Counted from the stretch's first letter, positions 51,605 through 61,002 are shown. The stretch: DNA of 64,000 nt from Mycolicibacterium komossense (GCF_025822605.1 NZ_JACKTY010000050.1:1-64000), one strand, 5' to 3'. Numbers and translations: made by a program. The notes: generated by a model not told the origin, from the letters alone.

Positions 51605-52921
51605 ATGCTCGAGTTCGATGACATCCAGCACATTCTGCTGACCCGCACCCCCGCGATGACGGGCCGTTACGAATTCCTGTCGTTCGACGACCCGGCCGGT
51701 GGCAGGGCGTGGCTCTCGGAGCTCATCGACCGGGTGGACTCGGCATCGACCGCGATGGCCGCCATGGACAGCACTGACCGATGGATCACCCTGGCTTTCA
51801 CCTGGAATGGCCTGCGCGCCTTGGGAGTATCGCAGGAATCACTGGATTCTTTCCCGGCTGAGTTCTGTGAGGGAATGGCTTCCCGAGCCGATATCCTCGG
51901 CGACAGCGGCGCCGCCCACCCGGACAACTGGGTGGGCGGTCTGGCGGGCGACGATCTGCACGCGATCGCGATCCTGTTCGCCCGTGACGACGTCGAACAT
52001 GCGCGGTGCATCGCCGAGCACGACAAGCTGATCGCCCGCTGCCGCGGTGTGCGCAGTCTGTCCGTGCTGGATCTGAACGCCACGCCGCCGTTCAACTATG
52101 CCCACGACCACTTCGGCTTCCGGGACCGGTTATCGCAGCCCGCGATCGAAGGATCCGGGGAGGAGCCGACGCCGGGATCGGGGGCAGCCCTCAAACCGGG
52201 CGAGTTCATTCTGGGTTACCCGGACGAGGAGGGCCCGCCGGCCAACCTGCCGCAACCCGAGGTGTTGTCTCGCAACGGCAGTTTCATGGCCTACCGCCGG
52301 CTCGAAGAGCATGTGGGCGTGTTCCGTGACTACCTGCGGGAGAAGGCGCCGACTCCGGAAGGACAGGACCTGCTCGCCGCGAAATTCATGGGGCGCTGGA
52401 AAAGTGGTGCGCCGCTGGTGTTGGCGCCAGACTGTGACGATCCCCAGCTGGGCGCGGATCCGATGCGCAACAACGACTTCAAATACAAAGACGACGACCC
52501 ACACGGATATGCGTGTCCGCTGGGCTCGCACGCCCGCCGTCTCAATCCCCGCGACACCGCGCACAACATGAACCGCAGGCGGATGATCCGCCGCGGCGCC
52601 ACCTACGGCCCAGCACTGGCCGAGGACGCCTCCGACGACGGCGTCGACCGCGGTATCGCCGCGTTCATCATCTGCGCCAGCCTGGTGCGCCAATTCGAGT
52701 TCGCCCAGAACGTGTGGATCAACGACCGTAACTTCCACGAACTGGGAAACGAGCACGACCCGATTTGCGGAACTCAGGACGGCACACTGGATTACACCGT
52801 GCCCAAGCGGCCGATCCGCACTGTGCACAGAGGCCTTCCGGCATTCACGACACTCAAAGGCGGAGCCTACTTCTTCCTACCGGGCATCAACGCCCTGCGC
52901 TACCTCGCTGCTCTGACCTAG
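51605..52921 (+). CDS. DyP-type haem peroxidase homologue
   Basis: A 438-residue protein from ATG 51605. Fold markers: HFGFRDRLSQPAIEG with D174, the counterpart of the distal Asp of the GxxDG motif but with Arg replacing the last Gly; H309 in CPLGSHARRLNPR as proximal haem ligand; and RRRMIRRG downstream for the distal Arg region. The C-terminal GGAYFFLPGINAL is typical. It is longer than encapsulated bacterial DyPs and has no signal peptide. Probable substrate oxidation with H2O2, but the altered GxxDG makes activity uncertain. Confidence 0.85.
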   Translation: MLEFDDIQHILLTRTPAMTGRYEFLSFDDPAGGRAWLSELIDRVDSASTAMAAMDSTDRWITLAFTWNGLRALGVSQESLDSFPAEFCEGMASRADILGDSGAAHPDNWVGGLAGDDLHAIAILFARDDVEHARCIAEHDKLIARCRGVRSLSVLDLNATPPFNYAHDHFGFRDRLSQPAIEGSGEEPTPGSGAALKPGEFILGYPDEEGPPANLPQPEVLSRNGSFMAYRRLEEHVGVFRDYLREKAPTPEGQDLLAAKFMGRWKSGAPLVLAPDCDDPQLGADPMRNNDFKYKDDDPHGYACPLGSHARRLNPRDTAHNMNRRRMIRRGATYGPALAEDASDDGVDRGIAAFIICASLVRQFEFAQNVWINDRNFHELGNEHDPICGTQDGTLDYTVPKRPIRTVHRGLPAFTTLKGGAYFFLPGINALRYLAALT

Positions 52922-52933
52922 GAAGGGACTCGC

Positions 52934-53953
52934 ATGAGCGCGCTACCGCCGGCACGTACCTATAACCAGACGCACGTGCCTCGGAGGCGCAACGGCCATC
53001 GCCGCATCAGCATCTACTGGACGTGGAGCTATCCGTGGGAGGCGCAGCGCGGCTCAGCCACGATGGAGAACCGCTTCTCCACCATCACCGAGGTCCGCAA
53101 CGCTTTGTGGCCGGCCTACGAGACCCCGGAGTACGACGAGGCCCACTTCCTGCAGGGCATCGCAGGCACCTTGGAGCTGTTTCACCGGTCCACGTTGGCT
53201 TTTCAGCAGCTGGCCGGTGATACCACCGGGCATCCCGTCGCCGTATTTCAGCGTATCGACCAGGCGGGGTACCGCCAGCTCGTAGACGAACGAATCCTCG
53301 ACGACACGGACACCCTGATGGTGTTCGGACTGGACCACCTGCTCTCTGAGCAGGAAGCCGCGCCGGAAGAGATCACCGCAATTCGGGGGTGGCTGCAGCG
53401 TGAAGGTACCTGTCTGCTGCTGGCGCCACACCATGATGTCGGATTCACCGACGACTACGCGCAACGCCAAGTCGAGTACCTACATCACGGTGACCCTCTG
53501 GTTCCGCGTCAGCAACGTTTCGGCCAGTACACCCGGTCGTTGATGAAGGCGCTCGACGTCCCGGTGCACAACACGTGGGGCCTGCGTCCCGCTGTGGCCG
53601 ATGGTGGTCATGAGATCGCTCCGCTGGCCGCATTCCGTGACCTCGACGGACTGCACCTGCTCGACAACGTCACCACCCTGAATTTTCACCCGCATCTGCC
53701 GCACTATGAGCTCACTGCTCCGGCCGGCGCGTCATTGCGGGTTCTGGGCCGCCAACGCGTCGACCCTGATCGTCCGCACCCCTTCACCGATGCCGGCAAC
53801 ACCGCCTTCAATGCGCTGATCTGGATGCCTCCGAACGGTTCCCGTTCGGGGGACATCATCTTGATCGACTCGACCCACTTCACCACCCTCTTCGGGGGAA
53901 CCGAGAGCCTAAAAAATCTGTGGCACAACCTGTCCAATGCCTCGATGCGGTGA
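52934..53953 (+). CDS. Hypothetical protein, third gene of DyP operon
   Basis: A 339-residue protein from ATG 52934 with GGAAGGGACTCGC upstream, 13 bp after the DyP-like stop. No signal peptide or membrane helix. Motif-like segments: DTLMVFGLDHLLSEQE, LQREGTCLLLAPHHDVGF, HLLDNVTTLNFHPHLPHYEL, and DIILIDSTHFTTLFGG. The LLLAPHHDVG and LIDSTHF strings with His/Asp suggest an amidotransferase-like or metal site, but no family is recognised. First 40 residues are basic and could be non-native if translation begins at ATG 53063 (MENRFSTI). Confidence 0.68.
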   Translation: MSALPPARTYNQTHVPRRRNGHRRISIYWTWSYPWEAQRGSATMENRFSTITEVRNALWPAYETPEYDEAHFLQGIAGTLELFHRSTLAFQQLAGDTTGHPVAVFQRIDQAGYRQLVDERILDDTDTLMVFGLDHLLSEQEAAPEEITAIRGWLQREGTCLLLAPHHDVGFTDDYAQRQVEYLHHGDPLVPRQQRFGQYTRSLMKALDVPVHNTWGLRPAVADGGHEIAPLAAFRDLDGLHLLDNVTTLNFHPHLPHYELTAPAGASLRVLGRQRVDPDRPHPFTDAGNTAFNALIWMPPNGSRSGDIILIDSTHFTTLFGGTESLKNLWHNLSNASMR

Positions 53954-53961
53954 ACCGTAGT

Positions 53962-54031
53962 GGTGTGGTCACCCTGGTCAGGGCGACCACACCGCACACA
54001 CAACTGGCCCCGACGACTGTCGGGGCCAGTT
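53962..54031 (+). terminator. Twin hairpins ending the DyP operon
   Basis: First hairpin: GGTGTGGTC (53962-53970) with GACCACACC (53985-53993). Second: AACTGGCCCCGAC (54002-54014) with GTCGGGGCCAGTT (54019-54031), 13 bp perfect around GACT. They lie between converging genes. Confidence 0.85.
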
Positions 54032-54044
54032 CTGTCGGGCTTGG

Positions 54045-54281
54045 TTAGGAGTTCTCCGCAGCCTTCTGGCGGGCCTCCGCGGCTTGCTCGGCTGCCCGGG
54101 CGGCTTCAGCTTCGGCTTCCTTCTTCGCGACGTTGCGCTCTGCCTCGGCTTTGTCCTGCTGAGCGCGGCCTTCTTCGCGCAGGTCATCGTGGCCACTGAC
54201 GATGCCGATGACTTCCTTCGCTTTGCCCTTGATGTCTTCTACAACGCCCTTGACGGCTTCTTCGGGTCCACTGTCGCCCAT
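54045..54281 (-). CDS. CsbD-like stress protein
   Basis: A 78-residue protein from ATG 54281 with GGAAGGAAAATC upstream. GDSGPEEAVKGVVEDIKGKAKE is the CsbD signature; the rest is a charged Ala/Glu/Lys helix (EAEAEAARAAEQAAEARQKA). CsbD-like proteins are stress-induced, often under general-stress sigma factors; molecular role unknown. It sits among a STAS protein and a response regulator. Confidence 0.88.
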   Translation of the reverse strand: MGDSGPEEAVKGVVEDIKGKAKEVIGIVSGHDDLREEGRAQQDKAEAERNVAKKEAEAEAARAAEQAAEARQKAAENS

Positions 54282-54372
54282 GATTTTCCTTCCGTTGATG
54301 TTGGTCGGTCGGATACCCGCTTCGCCGTGACAACAACACAATGTGACGAGAACAACGGACAGGTGGCCCTCG

Positions 54373-54750
54373 CTACTCTGCGCTGAGCGCCGCGCCCAGT
54401 GTCGGGTGCACCGCGATGACGGCGGTGAGTCCGGTCAGTGCCAACGGTCGCGCGGTGACGAAACCATGTGCGACGACGGCAAAGGGGATGTCCGGCTCGG
54501 TCACGTCATGTGTCGCGATCAGGACGCTCATGCCTGCCGAGGCCAGAAACGTGACTGCCGTCAGGTCGATGATCAGGCCCAGCGGGCCGGTTCGCAGTGC
54601 CGCGCCGACTGCGTCCTGCAGGGTGTCTGCGGTCAGCATGTCCAGCGTGCCCGAGACGGTCAGCACTGCGGTGCGGCCCGACCAGGACTGAGTGACGGTG
54701 CAGCCGGGCACCGCGATGACGCTGTCGGTATTGGTGCAGTGGTGTGCCAT
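54373..54750 (-). CDS. STAS-domain anti-sigma factor antagonist
   Basis: A 125-residue protein from ATG 54750. VSGTLDMLTADTLQDAVGAA and LIIDLTAVTFLASAGMSVLI are the SpoIIAA fold; S71 in LASAGMS is the usual phosphorylation site. It probably releases a stress sigma factor by binding its anti-sigma kinase. No anti-sigma gene lies nearby. The last part (ALTGLTAVIAVHPTLGAALS) completes the fold. Confidence 0.9.
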   Translation of the reverse strand: MAHHCTNTDSVIAVPGCTVTQSWSGRTAVLTVSGTLDMLTADTLQDAVGAALRTGPLGLIIDLTAVTFLASAGMSVLIATHDVTEPDIPFAVVAHGFVTARPLALTGLTAVIAVHPTLGAALSAE

Positions 54751-54854
54751 GGTGACCTCGTGATTCGGTGGTCAAGAGCGGACGGCGGGCAGCATCCGCG
54801 AACCCGGCCCGCCGTCCGGTCAAGAATCGAGCGATCGAGAAGTATTCGCGCGCA

Positions 54855-55010
54855 TCAGAAGTAGTGGCGCCTACCGCCGACCGCGCGTCCCGTGGATCCC
54901 AAAACGGCGAGTATCGCGCCGATGGCCAGCAGGATGATGCCGATGGTCCACAGGATCGAGATTTTGAGCAGGAACCCGGCAACGAGTAGGACAAGTCCGA
55001 GAACGATCAT
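54855..55010 (-). CDS. DUF6131-type small membrane protein, 51 aa
   Basis: Starts at ATG 55010 behind AGAAAGG. Two short membrane helices (LGLVLLVAGFLLKI, WTIGIILLAIGAILAVLG) and a basic GRAVGGRRHYF tail match the DUF6131 family. The longer frame to 55091 adds an unlikely polar lead. Role unknown. Confidence 0.82.
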   Translation of the reverse strand: MIVLGLVLLVAGFLLKISILWTIGIILLAIGAILAVLGSTGRAVGGRRHYF

Positions 55011-55138
55011 GAGGCGGCCTTTCTGAGAGCTGCGCCGACTGAGCGCGTACAGAGCCGAGCGTTTGCTCGATGCTGAGGACAACTTCACCACCCCAAAGGG
55101 GGGTGCCGGTACACCCCTAGGGAGGTAATCTTCGTGCC

Positions 55139-55807
55139 GTGCCCGAACAGCGGAAGTCGCCGATAACCGTGGCGCTCGTCGATGATTACGACATCGTCCT
55201 GATGGGAGTGGCGAATATGTTCGACCGCTACCGCGATCGGGTGGTCGTCGCCGAACTCGATGCGAATAAGGGCGTCGTCGATGAGGTGGACATCGTGCTT
55301 TACGACTCTTTCGCGCAACCGGAATCAGATCACGAAGAGATCGCCACCCTGGTCGCGAATCCGCGGGCTCGTCGAGTTGTGGTGTACACCTGGAACTTTC
55401 ATCCCTATCTCATCGAGAGCGCGCAAAAACAGGGCGCCCACGGGTACCTCTCCAAGACGCTGCCTGCGCGCGAGTTGGTCGCTGCCCTGGAAGCCGTGCA
55501 TGCCGGTGAAACGGTGATCAGTGATGTCCCACCACGCACCCGTACCGCGGTCGGGCTCGACTGGCCGGGGCGCGGCGAAGGGCTCAGTGACCGCGAATCG
55601 GAGATCCTGGCGCTCATCACCCAAGGGAAGAACAACGCCGAGATCGCGGCTCTGACGTATCTGAGCCCCAACACCGTCAAGTCCTACATCCGGACGATCT
55701 ACCGCAAGATCGATGTCGGCAGCCGTACGCAGGCGGTGCTCTGGGGCGTCAAACACGGCTTCACCCCTGATCATCACCGCATCGACCATTGGCGCGGCGG
55801 ACCGTAA
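55139..55807 (+). CDS. Orphan NarL/LuxR-type response regulator
   Basis: A 222-residue protein from GTG 55139. The receiver has D15/D16 (ALVDDYD), phospho-acceptor D56 (IVLYDSF), T84 and K106 (YLSKTLP). The C-terminal LuxR HTH is LSDRESEILALITQGKNNAE and YLSPNTVKSYIRTIYRKI. No histidine kinase is adjacent. It is divergent from the DUF6131/STAS/CsbD group, so it may control these stress genes. Confidence 0.9.
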   Translation: MPEQRKSPITVALVDDYDIVLMGVANMFDRYRDRVVVAELDANKGVVDEVDIVLYDSFAQPESDHEEIATLVANPRARRVVVYTWNFHPYLIESAQKQGAHGYLSKTLPARELVAALEAVHAGETVISDVPPRTRTAVGLDWPGRGEGLSDRESEILALITQGKNNAEIAALTYLSPNTVKSYIRTIYRKIDVGSRTQAVLWGVKHGFTPDHHRIDHWRGGP

Positions 55808-55842
55808 CCGCTACCGGCCGCCCGGCCCTACGACGTCGTGGC

Positions 55843-57312
55843 TCAGTGCTTGAAGACCTGGGCTGCTCCCGGCTCGGTTTCCAGCACTTCGCGGTTGAAG
55901 ATCAGCAGTGCGGAGAAGTACAGCCCGCCGACGGCTAGCAGCGCGATGAACAACAGGACCGAAGTCGAGGCGTCGGCCGGCGACACCAGAACGACCACCA
56001 CGACGACCGACCACACGAGCGCCCCGATCGCGACCGGCATCTCGAGTCGGCCAAGGCTGAACGCGTTCTCGCGTTCTCCCAACCCTTTTCGGACGACGAG
56101 GTAGAGGACGATGATCAAACCGTAGAGCACGGCGCCGACCAATCCGCCCACGGTGAGTAGCTGGAGCAGTGCGTCTCCGGGCAGAGCGGCCATCAGCACG
56201 AACGCGATGACGACGATCAGGATGGTCGCCGGGATCGGAGTCTGCGTGCGTGGGCTGACCCGACGCATCAGCTGGTGGGCCGGGAAGCGCGCGTCACGCG
56301 ACATCGCGAACACCATCCGCGAACACGTCGCCAGCGTCACCAATCCAGCGCTGAAGAAAGCGAAAGCGATGGCGGCCAACAGAATTCGTTCCACGACCGG
56401 GCCCATCTGGTGGCGCAGGATCGCGGCCACCGGTGAGCTGCTCTGTGAGACTGCCGGGATATCGGCGATGGCGACGGTCAGTGCGATCAGGAAGATCAGG
56501 CCGAGGACGGCGGCCGCCACGACCGACCCCACGATCGCCCGGGGAACGCTGCGGAACGGATCCTTGGCCTCCTCTGCCATGTTTGCCGCCGAGTCGAATC
56601 CGACCAGTGTCGCGATGCCCATGATCATCGCGGCCATCAGGCCGCCGCCCAGCGCGAAATAGCGGGGGTCGCCTGCGGCGATACCGCGCGAGGTCAGATT
56701 GCTGATCGAACCGTCCCCGCTGATCGCCACGGCGATGAACAATCCGACGGCCAACACGATCACGATTACCAGCTCCAGGCCCACGGCGGCGGAGGTGATC
56801 CAGCCGAGGATTCGTGTCGACGCGATCACCAGGACCGCCTGAATGAGCACGACGGCGAGAGTGATGATGCGCGCTGCGGCCTCGCTGGAATTCATTCCGA
56901 ACAAAGGGATCAGCGCCGTGGTCGCCAGCGCATTGTCGACCGCGACCACCCCGAGTCCCAGGTAGCAGAAACTCAGCCAGCCGAAAATCCAGCCGACCTT
57001 CGGGTTGGCCAGTCGCGAGGCCCACTGGTACGAGGAGCCCGACAGCGGGATTCTGGCGGCAAACTGGGCAATCACCAACGCCACCAGGGTTTGTCCCACC
57101 GCCACCAGCACCCACAGCCAGATGCCGGCCGGCCCGGCGTTGCGCAGAACGTCGTCGTAGGTGCCGAAGATCCCGACGGCCACCGAGATGAAAGCGAAGG
57201 ACACCGCAAACACCTGGAACGAGCCAAGGGTGCGTTTCAGTTCCGGTTCGTAGCCGGACTCCAGGCACTCTTGGTCGGCGGAGCGGGCGTCTGCCGCGTT
57301 GTCCTGTGTCAC
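55843..57312 (-). CDS. APC-family amino acid permease
   Basis: A 489-residue transporter from GTG 57312. About 12 membrane helices follow a polar N-terminus with ELKRTLGSFQVFAVSFAFIS, the conserved start of APC helix 1, and GFDSAANMAEEAKDPFRSVPRA, the typical helix 6-7 loop. Probably imports an amino acid or amine by proton symport; the substrate is not deducible. Single gene. Confidence 0.9.
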   Translation of the reverse strand: MTQDNAADARSADQECLESGYEPELKRTLGSFQVFAVSFAFISVAVGIFGTYDDVLRNAGPAGIWLWVLVAVGQTLVALVIAQFAARIPLSGSSYQWASRLANPKVGWIFGWLSFCYLGLGVVAVDNALATTALIPLFGMNSSEAAARIITLAVVLIQAVLVIASTRILGWITSAAVGLELVIVIVLAVGLFIAVAISGDGSISNLTSRGIAAGDPRYFALGGGLMAAMIMGIATLVGFDSAANMAEEAKDPFRSVPRAIVGSVVAAAVLGLIFLIALTVAIADIPAVSQSSSPVAAILRHQMGPVVERILLAAIAFAFFSAGLVTLATCSRMVFAMSRDARFPAHQLMRRVSPRTQTPIPATILIVVIAFVLMAALPGDALLQLLTVGGLVGAVLYGLIIVLYLVVRKGLGERENAFSLGRLEMPVAIGALVWSVVVVVVLVSPADASTSVLLFIALLAVGGLYFSALLIFNREVLETEPGAAQVFKH

Positions 57313-57478
57313 TGCCGCCGCCTGACTTCCCGGGATGAGTCGTGTGATCGTAGGCGGTTGCCGGCGCCGGGCATGGGTGAAATTGACGAACCGGGCGGAT
57401 CCGTCGCACGAAGGTAACTGACCGGAGGTTCGGCAACGCCGCCACAACGCCGCCACGGCGGTGAAAAGCGTTGCGCTG

Positions 57479-57859
57479 CTACTTGCCGAGTCCCTTGATG
57501 GCGGCTGCCTTCGCGGTGTTGGCCGCCGGGAAACCGGCGTAGCCGCTGGCGTGGTAGATCACTTCGGCGAGCTCATCTTCGGTCAGGCCATTCTGTTTGG
57601 CGATCCGGAAATGTGATTCGAGTTCCGACTCGGCCTTCAGCGCGATCAGGATTCCCAGGGTGACCAGGCTGCGGTCGCGGCGTGCCAGCCCGTCGCGCGT
57701 CCACAGCCGTCCGAAGATGCCTTCGAGGCCGATGTCCATCAACTCGCCGGCGAAGCCCGCCGAGCCGAAATCCACCTTGTCGTTGGGGACGTCGTCGGGC
57801 AGCAGTCCGGGCAGCATCTCCCGCATCACCTGAACGCCTTGGTCGCGTAAGTTAGTCAT
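57479..57859 (-). CDS. Carboxymuconolactone decarboxylase-family protein
   Basis: A 126-residue protein from ATG 57859. The core GRLWTRDGLARRDRSLVTLG, ESELESHFRIAKQNGLTEDE and LAEVIYHASGYAGFPAA matches the CMD/AhpD-type family; no CxxC is present, so it is the decarboxylase-like rather than peroxidase branch. It is 32 bp after the large membrane protein gene on the same strand. Physiological reaction unknown. Confidence 0.88.
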   Translation of the reverse strand: MTNLRDQGVQVMREMLPGLLPDDVPNDKVDFGSAGFAGELMDIGLEGIFGRLWTRDGLARRDRSLVTLGILIALKAESELESHFRIAKQNGLTEDELAEVIYHASGYAGFPAANTAKAAAIKGLGK

Positions 57860-57891
57860 ACGAACTACTTTCGCACAGGCTGTGCCGCGGT

Positions 57892-59676
57892 TCACACCGG
57901 AGCGACGTAGCCCACAGGACCCGATGCCAGGCAGACGGACAACGCCGCGGTATCGGCATGCACGGTGATCGTGTCCCCGGCTCCCGAGAGCCGGACGAAC
58001 ACCCGGTTGAGCCCGGGGTGCACGGGCACCTTGGTTTTGGCGCCCTCGTTGAGCGACAGCGTCATCGACCCGTTGCTGTTGGCCAGGTAGTTGATCTCGG
58101 TCGTCCACTCCGATGGCAGCAGCGGCCCGTCCAGCGGGATTCGCACCGGAAAATCGGTCTGCACCAGATACCCGCACCGCGGTCGCGGTCCCGGCACCAT
58201 GGTGCGGACCCAGGTGACCTGGCCGTCGACCAACCGGCCCGACATGTCCAGCAAGCGTAGTTCGGTTGTGCTGGAGCTGAATTCAGGCCGATCGTGCAGT
58301 AGTGCGAACATGTGGCTGGTCAGGTTCTCCGGCCACGCCACCCGCTGCAGCACCAGCGGATCGACCTCCTGGTCCAGCATCGGCGCGTCCGAGGCTGCCT
58401 GTGCCGCGGCCAATGCGGCGCGGGCGTTGATCAGATACGACTTCGTCGGGTTGTCGCGCCAGCTGATCAGGAAGGTCGACGTCGAGTAGAGGCTGCTGAG
58501 CAGGAACGCCACCGTCACAGCGGCCGTCACCGCGGTCCGGCGCCTCGACGCATCCAGCCACTGCGTCGCCACCCGATTCGGCGCGCAGAAGGCGACGGCG
58601 GCCAGCAAGGCGAGCACCACCACCAGATCTGGTAGATAGCGCAATGTCTGGGCGAGTTCGAGCGCGGTGAACTTCGACGAGCGCATCAGATAGATCGGCA
58701 CCTGGCAGGCGATCGCGTACCCGGCTGCAACCAGCCACACCATTCCGATGCGCCGTTTTCGGGTAAGTGAAATCGCCACGGCCGCGCCGAGCCCGAGCCA
58801 GCCGAGGACCATCACGAGCACCGGCGGCGTCGCCCATGGCGAGGCCGGCGCCCAGCGTTGCCATTCCCACGGTCCGCCCGCGAGGCCAGGCACGATCCCA
58901 TGGGTGACCGAGCGCTGCAACAGATTCCACGTCATCGGCAGGTCCGAGCTCCATCGCTGCTGGTCGACAACGATGACGTACAGAACTATCCAGGCGCCGA
59001 TCAGGCCCAGCGCTGCCACCCACAGACGCCCACCGCGGCCCCAGACGACGCGCACCGGATGTCGCTCACCGCGGACGTATTCCAGCGACGCCGCCACCGC
59101 GAATGCGACGAACGGGACGACCGCGGCTTTCTCGAAGAACAGCAGACCCCCGAAGAAGACCACCGCACCGCTGGCGGCATAGCGCCGATTTCCGGTGCGC
59201 ACCAGCAGAATTGCGTCACCACACACCCAGGCCAGCGCCGTGATCATCGGCAACGAGTTCAGCGCCGCGGCCCACCAGGCGAAGCCCGGCACACCCAGTG
59301 GGGTGAACAAGGCGAACGTCAGCGGCAGCAACAGAACCGGCCGCCAGCCGAGGATCACGCGCAGCGTGCGCAGCAGGGCCAGCGACGCCAACAGCTGGAG
59401 CACCACCAGGCTGATCGCCGGCCACCACCAGTTCAGTGGCGACAGCCTGGTGATCACCCCGGCCACCAGGAACGCTCCCGGCATCACGTGGCCGTCGTGA
59501 TCGTCGAACAGATAGGACGCCGAGAACAGGTCCTCGGTGCCCGCCCGGCCCACCAGGATCAGGTCGTCCCAGTAGAAGTAGCCGCCGAAAGCCAGCACCC
59601 CGCGGATCACCAATTGGATCAAGATCAGGGCGGCGGCCGCGACAGCGACAGCGTTGACTGATCGGCGATCGAGCAT
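57892..59676 (-). CDS. Large membrane protein, glycosyltransferase-like (Rv3635-like)
   Basis: A 594-residue integral membrane protein from ATG 59676 with about 11 helices and a C-terminal extracytoplasmic domain from about 430. After helix 1, YFYWDDLILVGRAG holds an Asp pair in the first external loop, a feature of GT-C glycosyltransferases that use polyprenyl-phosphate sugars. The neighbours galE1 and ppgS make and attach sugars to polyprenyl phosphate, so a role in arabinogalactan or related glycan modification is plausible. The donor is not known. Confidence 0.82.
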   Translation of the reverse strand: MLDRRSVNAVAVAAAALILIQLVIRGVLAFGGYFYWDDLILVGRAGTEDLFSASYLFDDHDGHVMPGAFLVAGVITRLSPLNWWWPAISLVVLQLLASLALLRTLRVILGWRPVLLLPLTFALFTPLGVPGFAWWAAALNSLPMITALAWVCGDAILLVRTGNRRYAASGAVVFFGGLLFFEKAAVVPFVAFAVAASLEYVRGERHPVRVVWGRGGRLWVAALGLIGAWIVLYVIVVDQQRWSSDLPMTWNLLQRSVTHGIVPGLAGGPWEWQRWAPASPWATPPVLVMVLGWLGLGAAVAISLTRKRRIGMVWLVAAGYAIACQVPIYLMRSSKFTALELAQTLRYLPDLVVVLALLAAVAFCAPNRVATQWLDASRRRTAVTAAVTVAFLLSSLYSTSTFLISWRDNPTKSYLINARAALAAAQAASDAPMLDQEVDPLVLQRVAWPENLTSHMFALLHDRPEFSSSTTELRLLDMSGRLVDGQVTWVRTMVPGPRPRCGYLVQTDFPVRIPLDGPLLPSEWTTEINYLANSNGSMTLSLNEGAKTKVPVHPGLNRVFVRLSGAGDTITVHADTAALSVCLASGPVGYVAPV

Positions 59677-59707
59677 GATGTCTTCATACCTCGGTATCGT
59701 TGGGCCG

Positions 59708-60649
59708 ATGCGCGCACTGGTCACCGGAGCAGCCGGTTTCATCGGATCCACCCTGGTCGATCGTCTTCTGGCCGATGGGCATTCAGTTGTCGGCCTCGAC
59801 AATTTTGCCTCGGGCCGGGCCGGCAATCTCGAGCACCTGGCCGATGAGCCGGAATTCTTCTTCGTCGAGGCCGACATCGTCTCCTCCGATCTGGATGCGA
59901 TCTTCGCCGAATACAGCCCTGAGGTGGTGTTCCACCTGGCCGCGCAGATCGATGTGCGCCATTCGGTGGCCGATCCGCAGTTCGACGCCTCGGTGAACGT
60001 CGTCGGCACGGTCCGGCTGGCCGACGCCGCCCGTCGAGGCGGGGTCCGCAAGATCGTCCACACCTCCTCGGGTGGGTCGATCTACGGCACCCCGCAGGTG
60101 TTCCCCACCAGTGAGAAGGTGCCGACCGACCCGTCGTCGCCGTACGCCGCGGGCAAGGTGGCGGGCGAGGTCTACCTGAACATGTTCCGCAACCTGTACG
60201 GGTTGGATTGTTCGCACATCGCGCCGGCCAACGTCTACGGGCCGCGCCAGAATCCACACGGCGAGGCCGGGGTGGTCGCGATCTTCGCCCAGGCGCTGCT
60301 GTCCGGTAAGCCGACCAAGGTCTTCGGCGACGGCGCCAATACGCGGGATTACGTCTTCGTCGATGACGTCGTCGACGCGTTCGTCAAGGCATCCGGGACG
60401 GCTGGGAGCGGCCAGCGCTTCAACACCGGCACCGGTGTGGAGACCTCGGACCGGCAGCTGCACACCTCTGTCGCCGCCGCTGTCGGTGCGCCGGACGACC
60501 CCGAATTCTTCCCCCCTCGCCTGGGTGACCTGAAGCGCTCCTGCCTCGACATCAGCCTGGGCGCCGACGTGCTGGGCTGGCGTCCGGTGGTCGGCCTCGA
60601 CGAAGGCGTGCGCCGGACTGTCGAGTACTTCCGCAACCGGGAGAGCTAA
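59708..60649 (+). CDS. galE1: UDP-glucose 4-epimerase GalE1
   Basis: A 313-residue extended SDR from ATG 59708. NAD-binding TGAAGFIGS; catalytic Ser in SSGGSIYG and Tyr-x3-Lys in YAAGKVAGE; substrate loop PANVYGPRQNPHGEAG. It interconverts UDP-glucose and UDP-galactose for cell-wall galactan. Start codons of this gene and the divergent membrane gene are only 31 bp apart, so the two promoters must overlap. Equivalent of Rv3634c. Confidence 0.93.
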   Translation: MRALVTGAAGFIGSTLVDRLLADGHSVVGLDNFASGRAGNLEHLADEPEFFFVEADIVSSDLDAIFAEYSPEVVFHLAAQIDVRHSVADPQFDASVNVVGTVRLADAARRGGVRKIVHTSSGGSIYGTPQVFPTSEKVPTDPSSPYAAGKVAGEVYLNMFRNLYGLDCSHIAPANVYGPRQNPHGEAGVVAIFAQALLSGKPTKVFGDGANTRDYVFVDDVVDAFVKASGTAGSGQRFNTGTGVETSDRQLHTSVAAAVGAPDDPEFFPPRLGDLKRSCLDISLGADVLGWRPVVGLDEGVRRTVEYFRNRES

Positions 60650-60654
60650 GCGCG

Positions 60655-61002
60655 TCAGCGGGCCTGGTCGGAAGGGGCTTGCGCGCCGTCGAGCGCCACC
60701 GCCCTGGCCAGCCGGGCGTACTTCAGTTCGAGATCCTTGAATCGCAGATACGTGCTCAACGTGGTGAACACGAACGCGATGATCAGCGCGTATTCCATCA
60801 GGTCGGCACCGCGCGCGACGCCGAGCCAGTTGGCCACCACCGTGGTGTCGTCGGGCCGCAGGATCGCGTAGATGGCGGCGAACACGAACAACACGTATCC
60901 GACCTTCACCCAGGCCTTCGATTTCGCATTGGTCCGCGAGCGCAAGAGGTAGACGAGCAGCACCAGAATCGACAGGATCAGCAGTCCCTGAATCCAGTTC
61001 AT
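60655..61002 (-). CDS. DUF2304 membrane protein, PpgS partner (Rv3632-like)
   Basis: A 115-residue protein from ATG 61002, overlapping the ppgS stop (ATGA). Three membrane helices (IQGLLILSILVLLVYLL, VGYVLFVFAAIYAIL, LMEYALIIAFVFTTLSTYL) and a cytosolic helical tail (LELKYARLARAVAL). M. tuberculosis Rv3632 enhances the neighbouring transferase. Likely anchors PpgS to the membrane. Confidence 0.9.
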   Translation of the reverse strand: MNWIQGLLILSILVLLVYLLRSRTNAKSKAWVKVGYVLFVFAAIYAILRPDDTTVVANWLGVARGADLMEYALIIAFVFTTLSTYLRFKDLELKYARLARAVALDGAQAPSDQAR

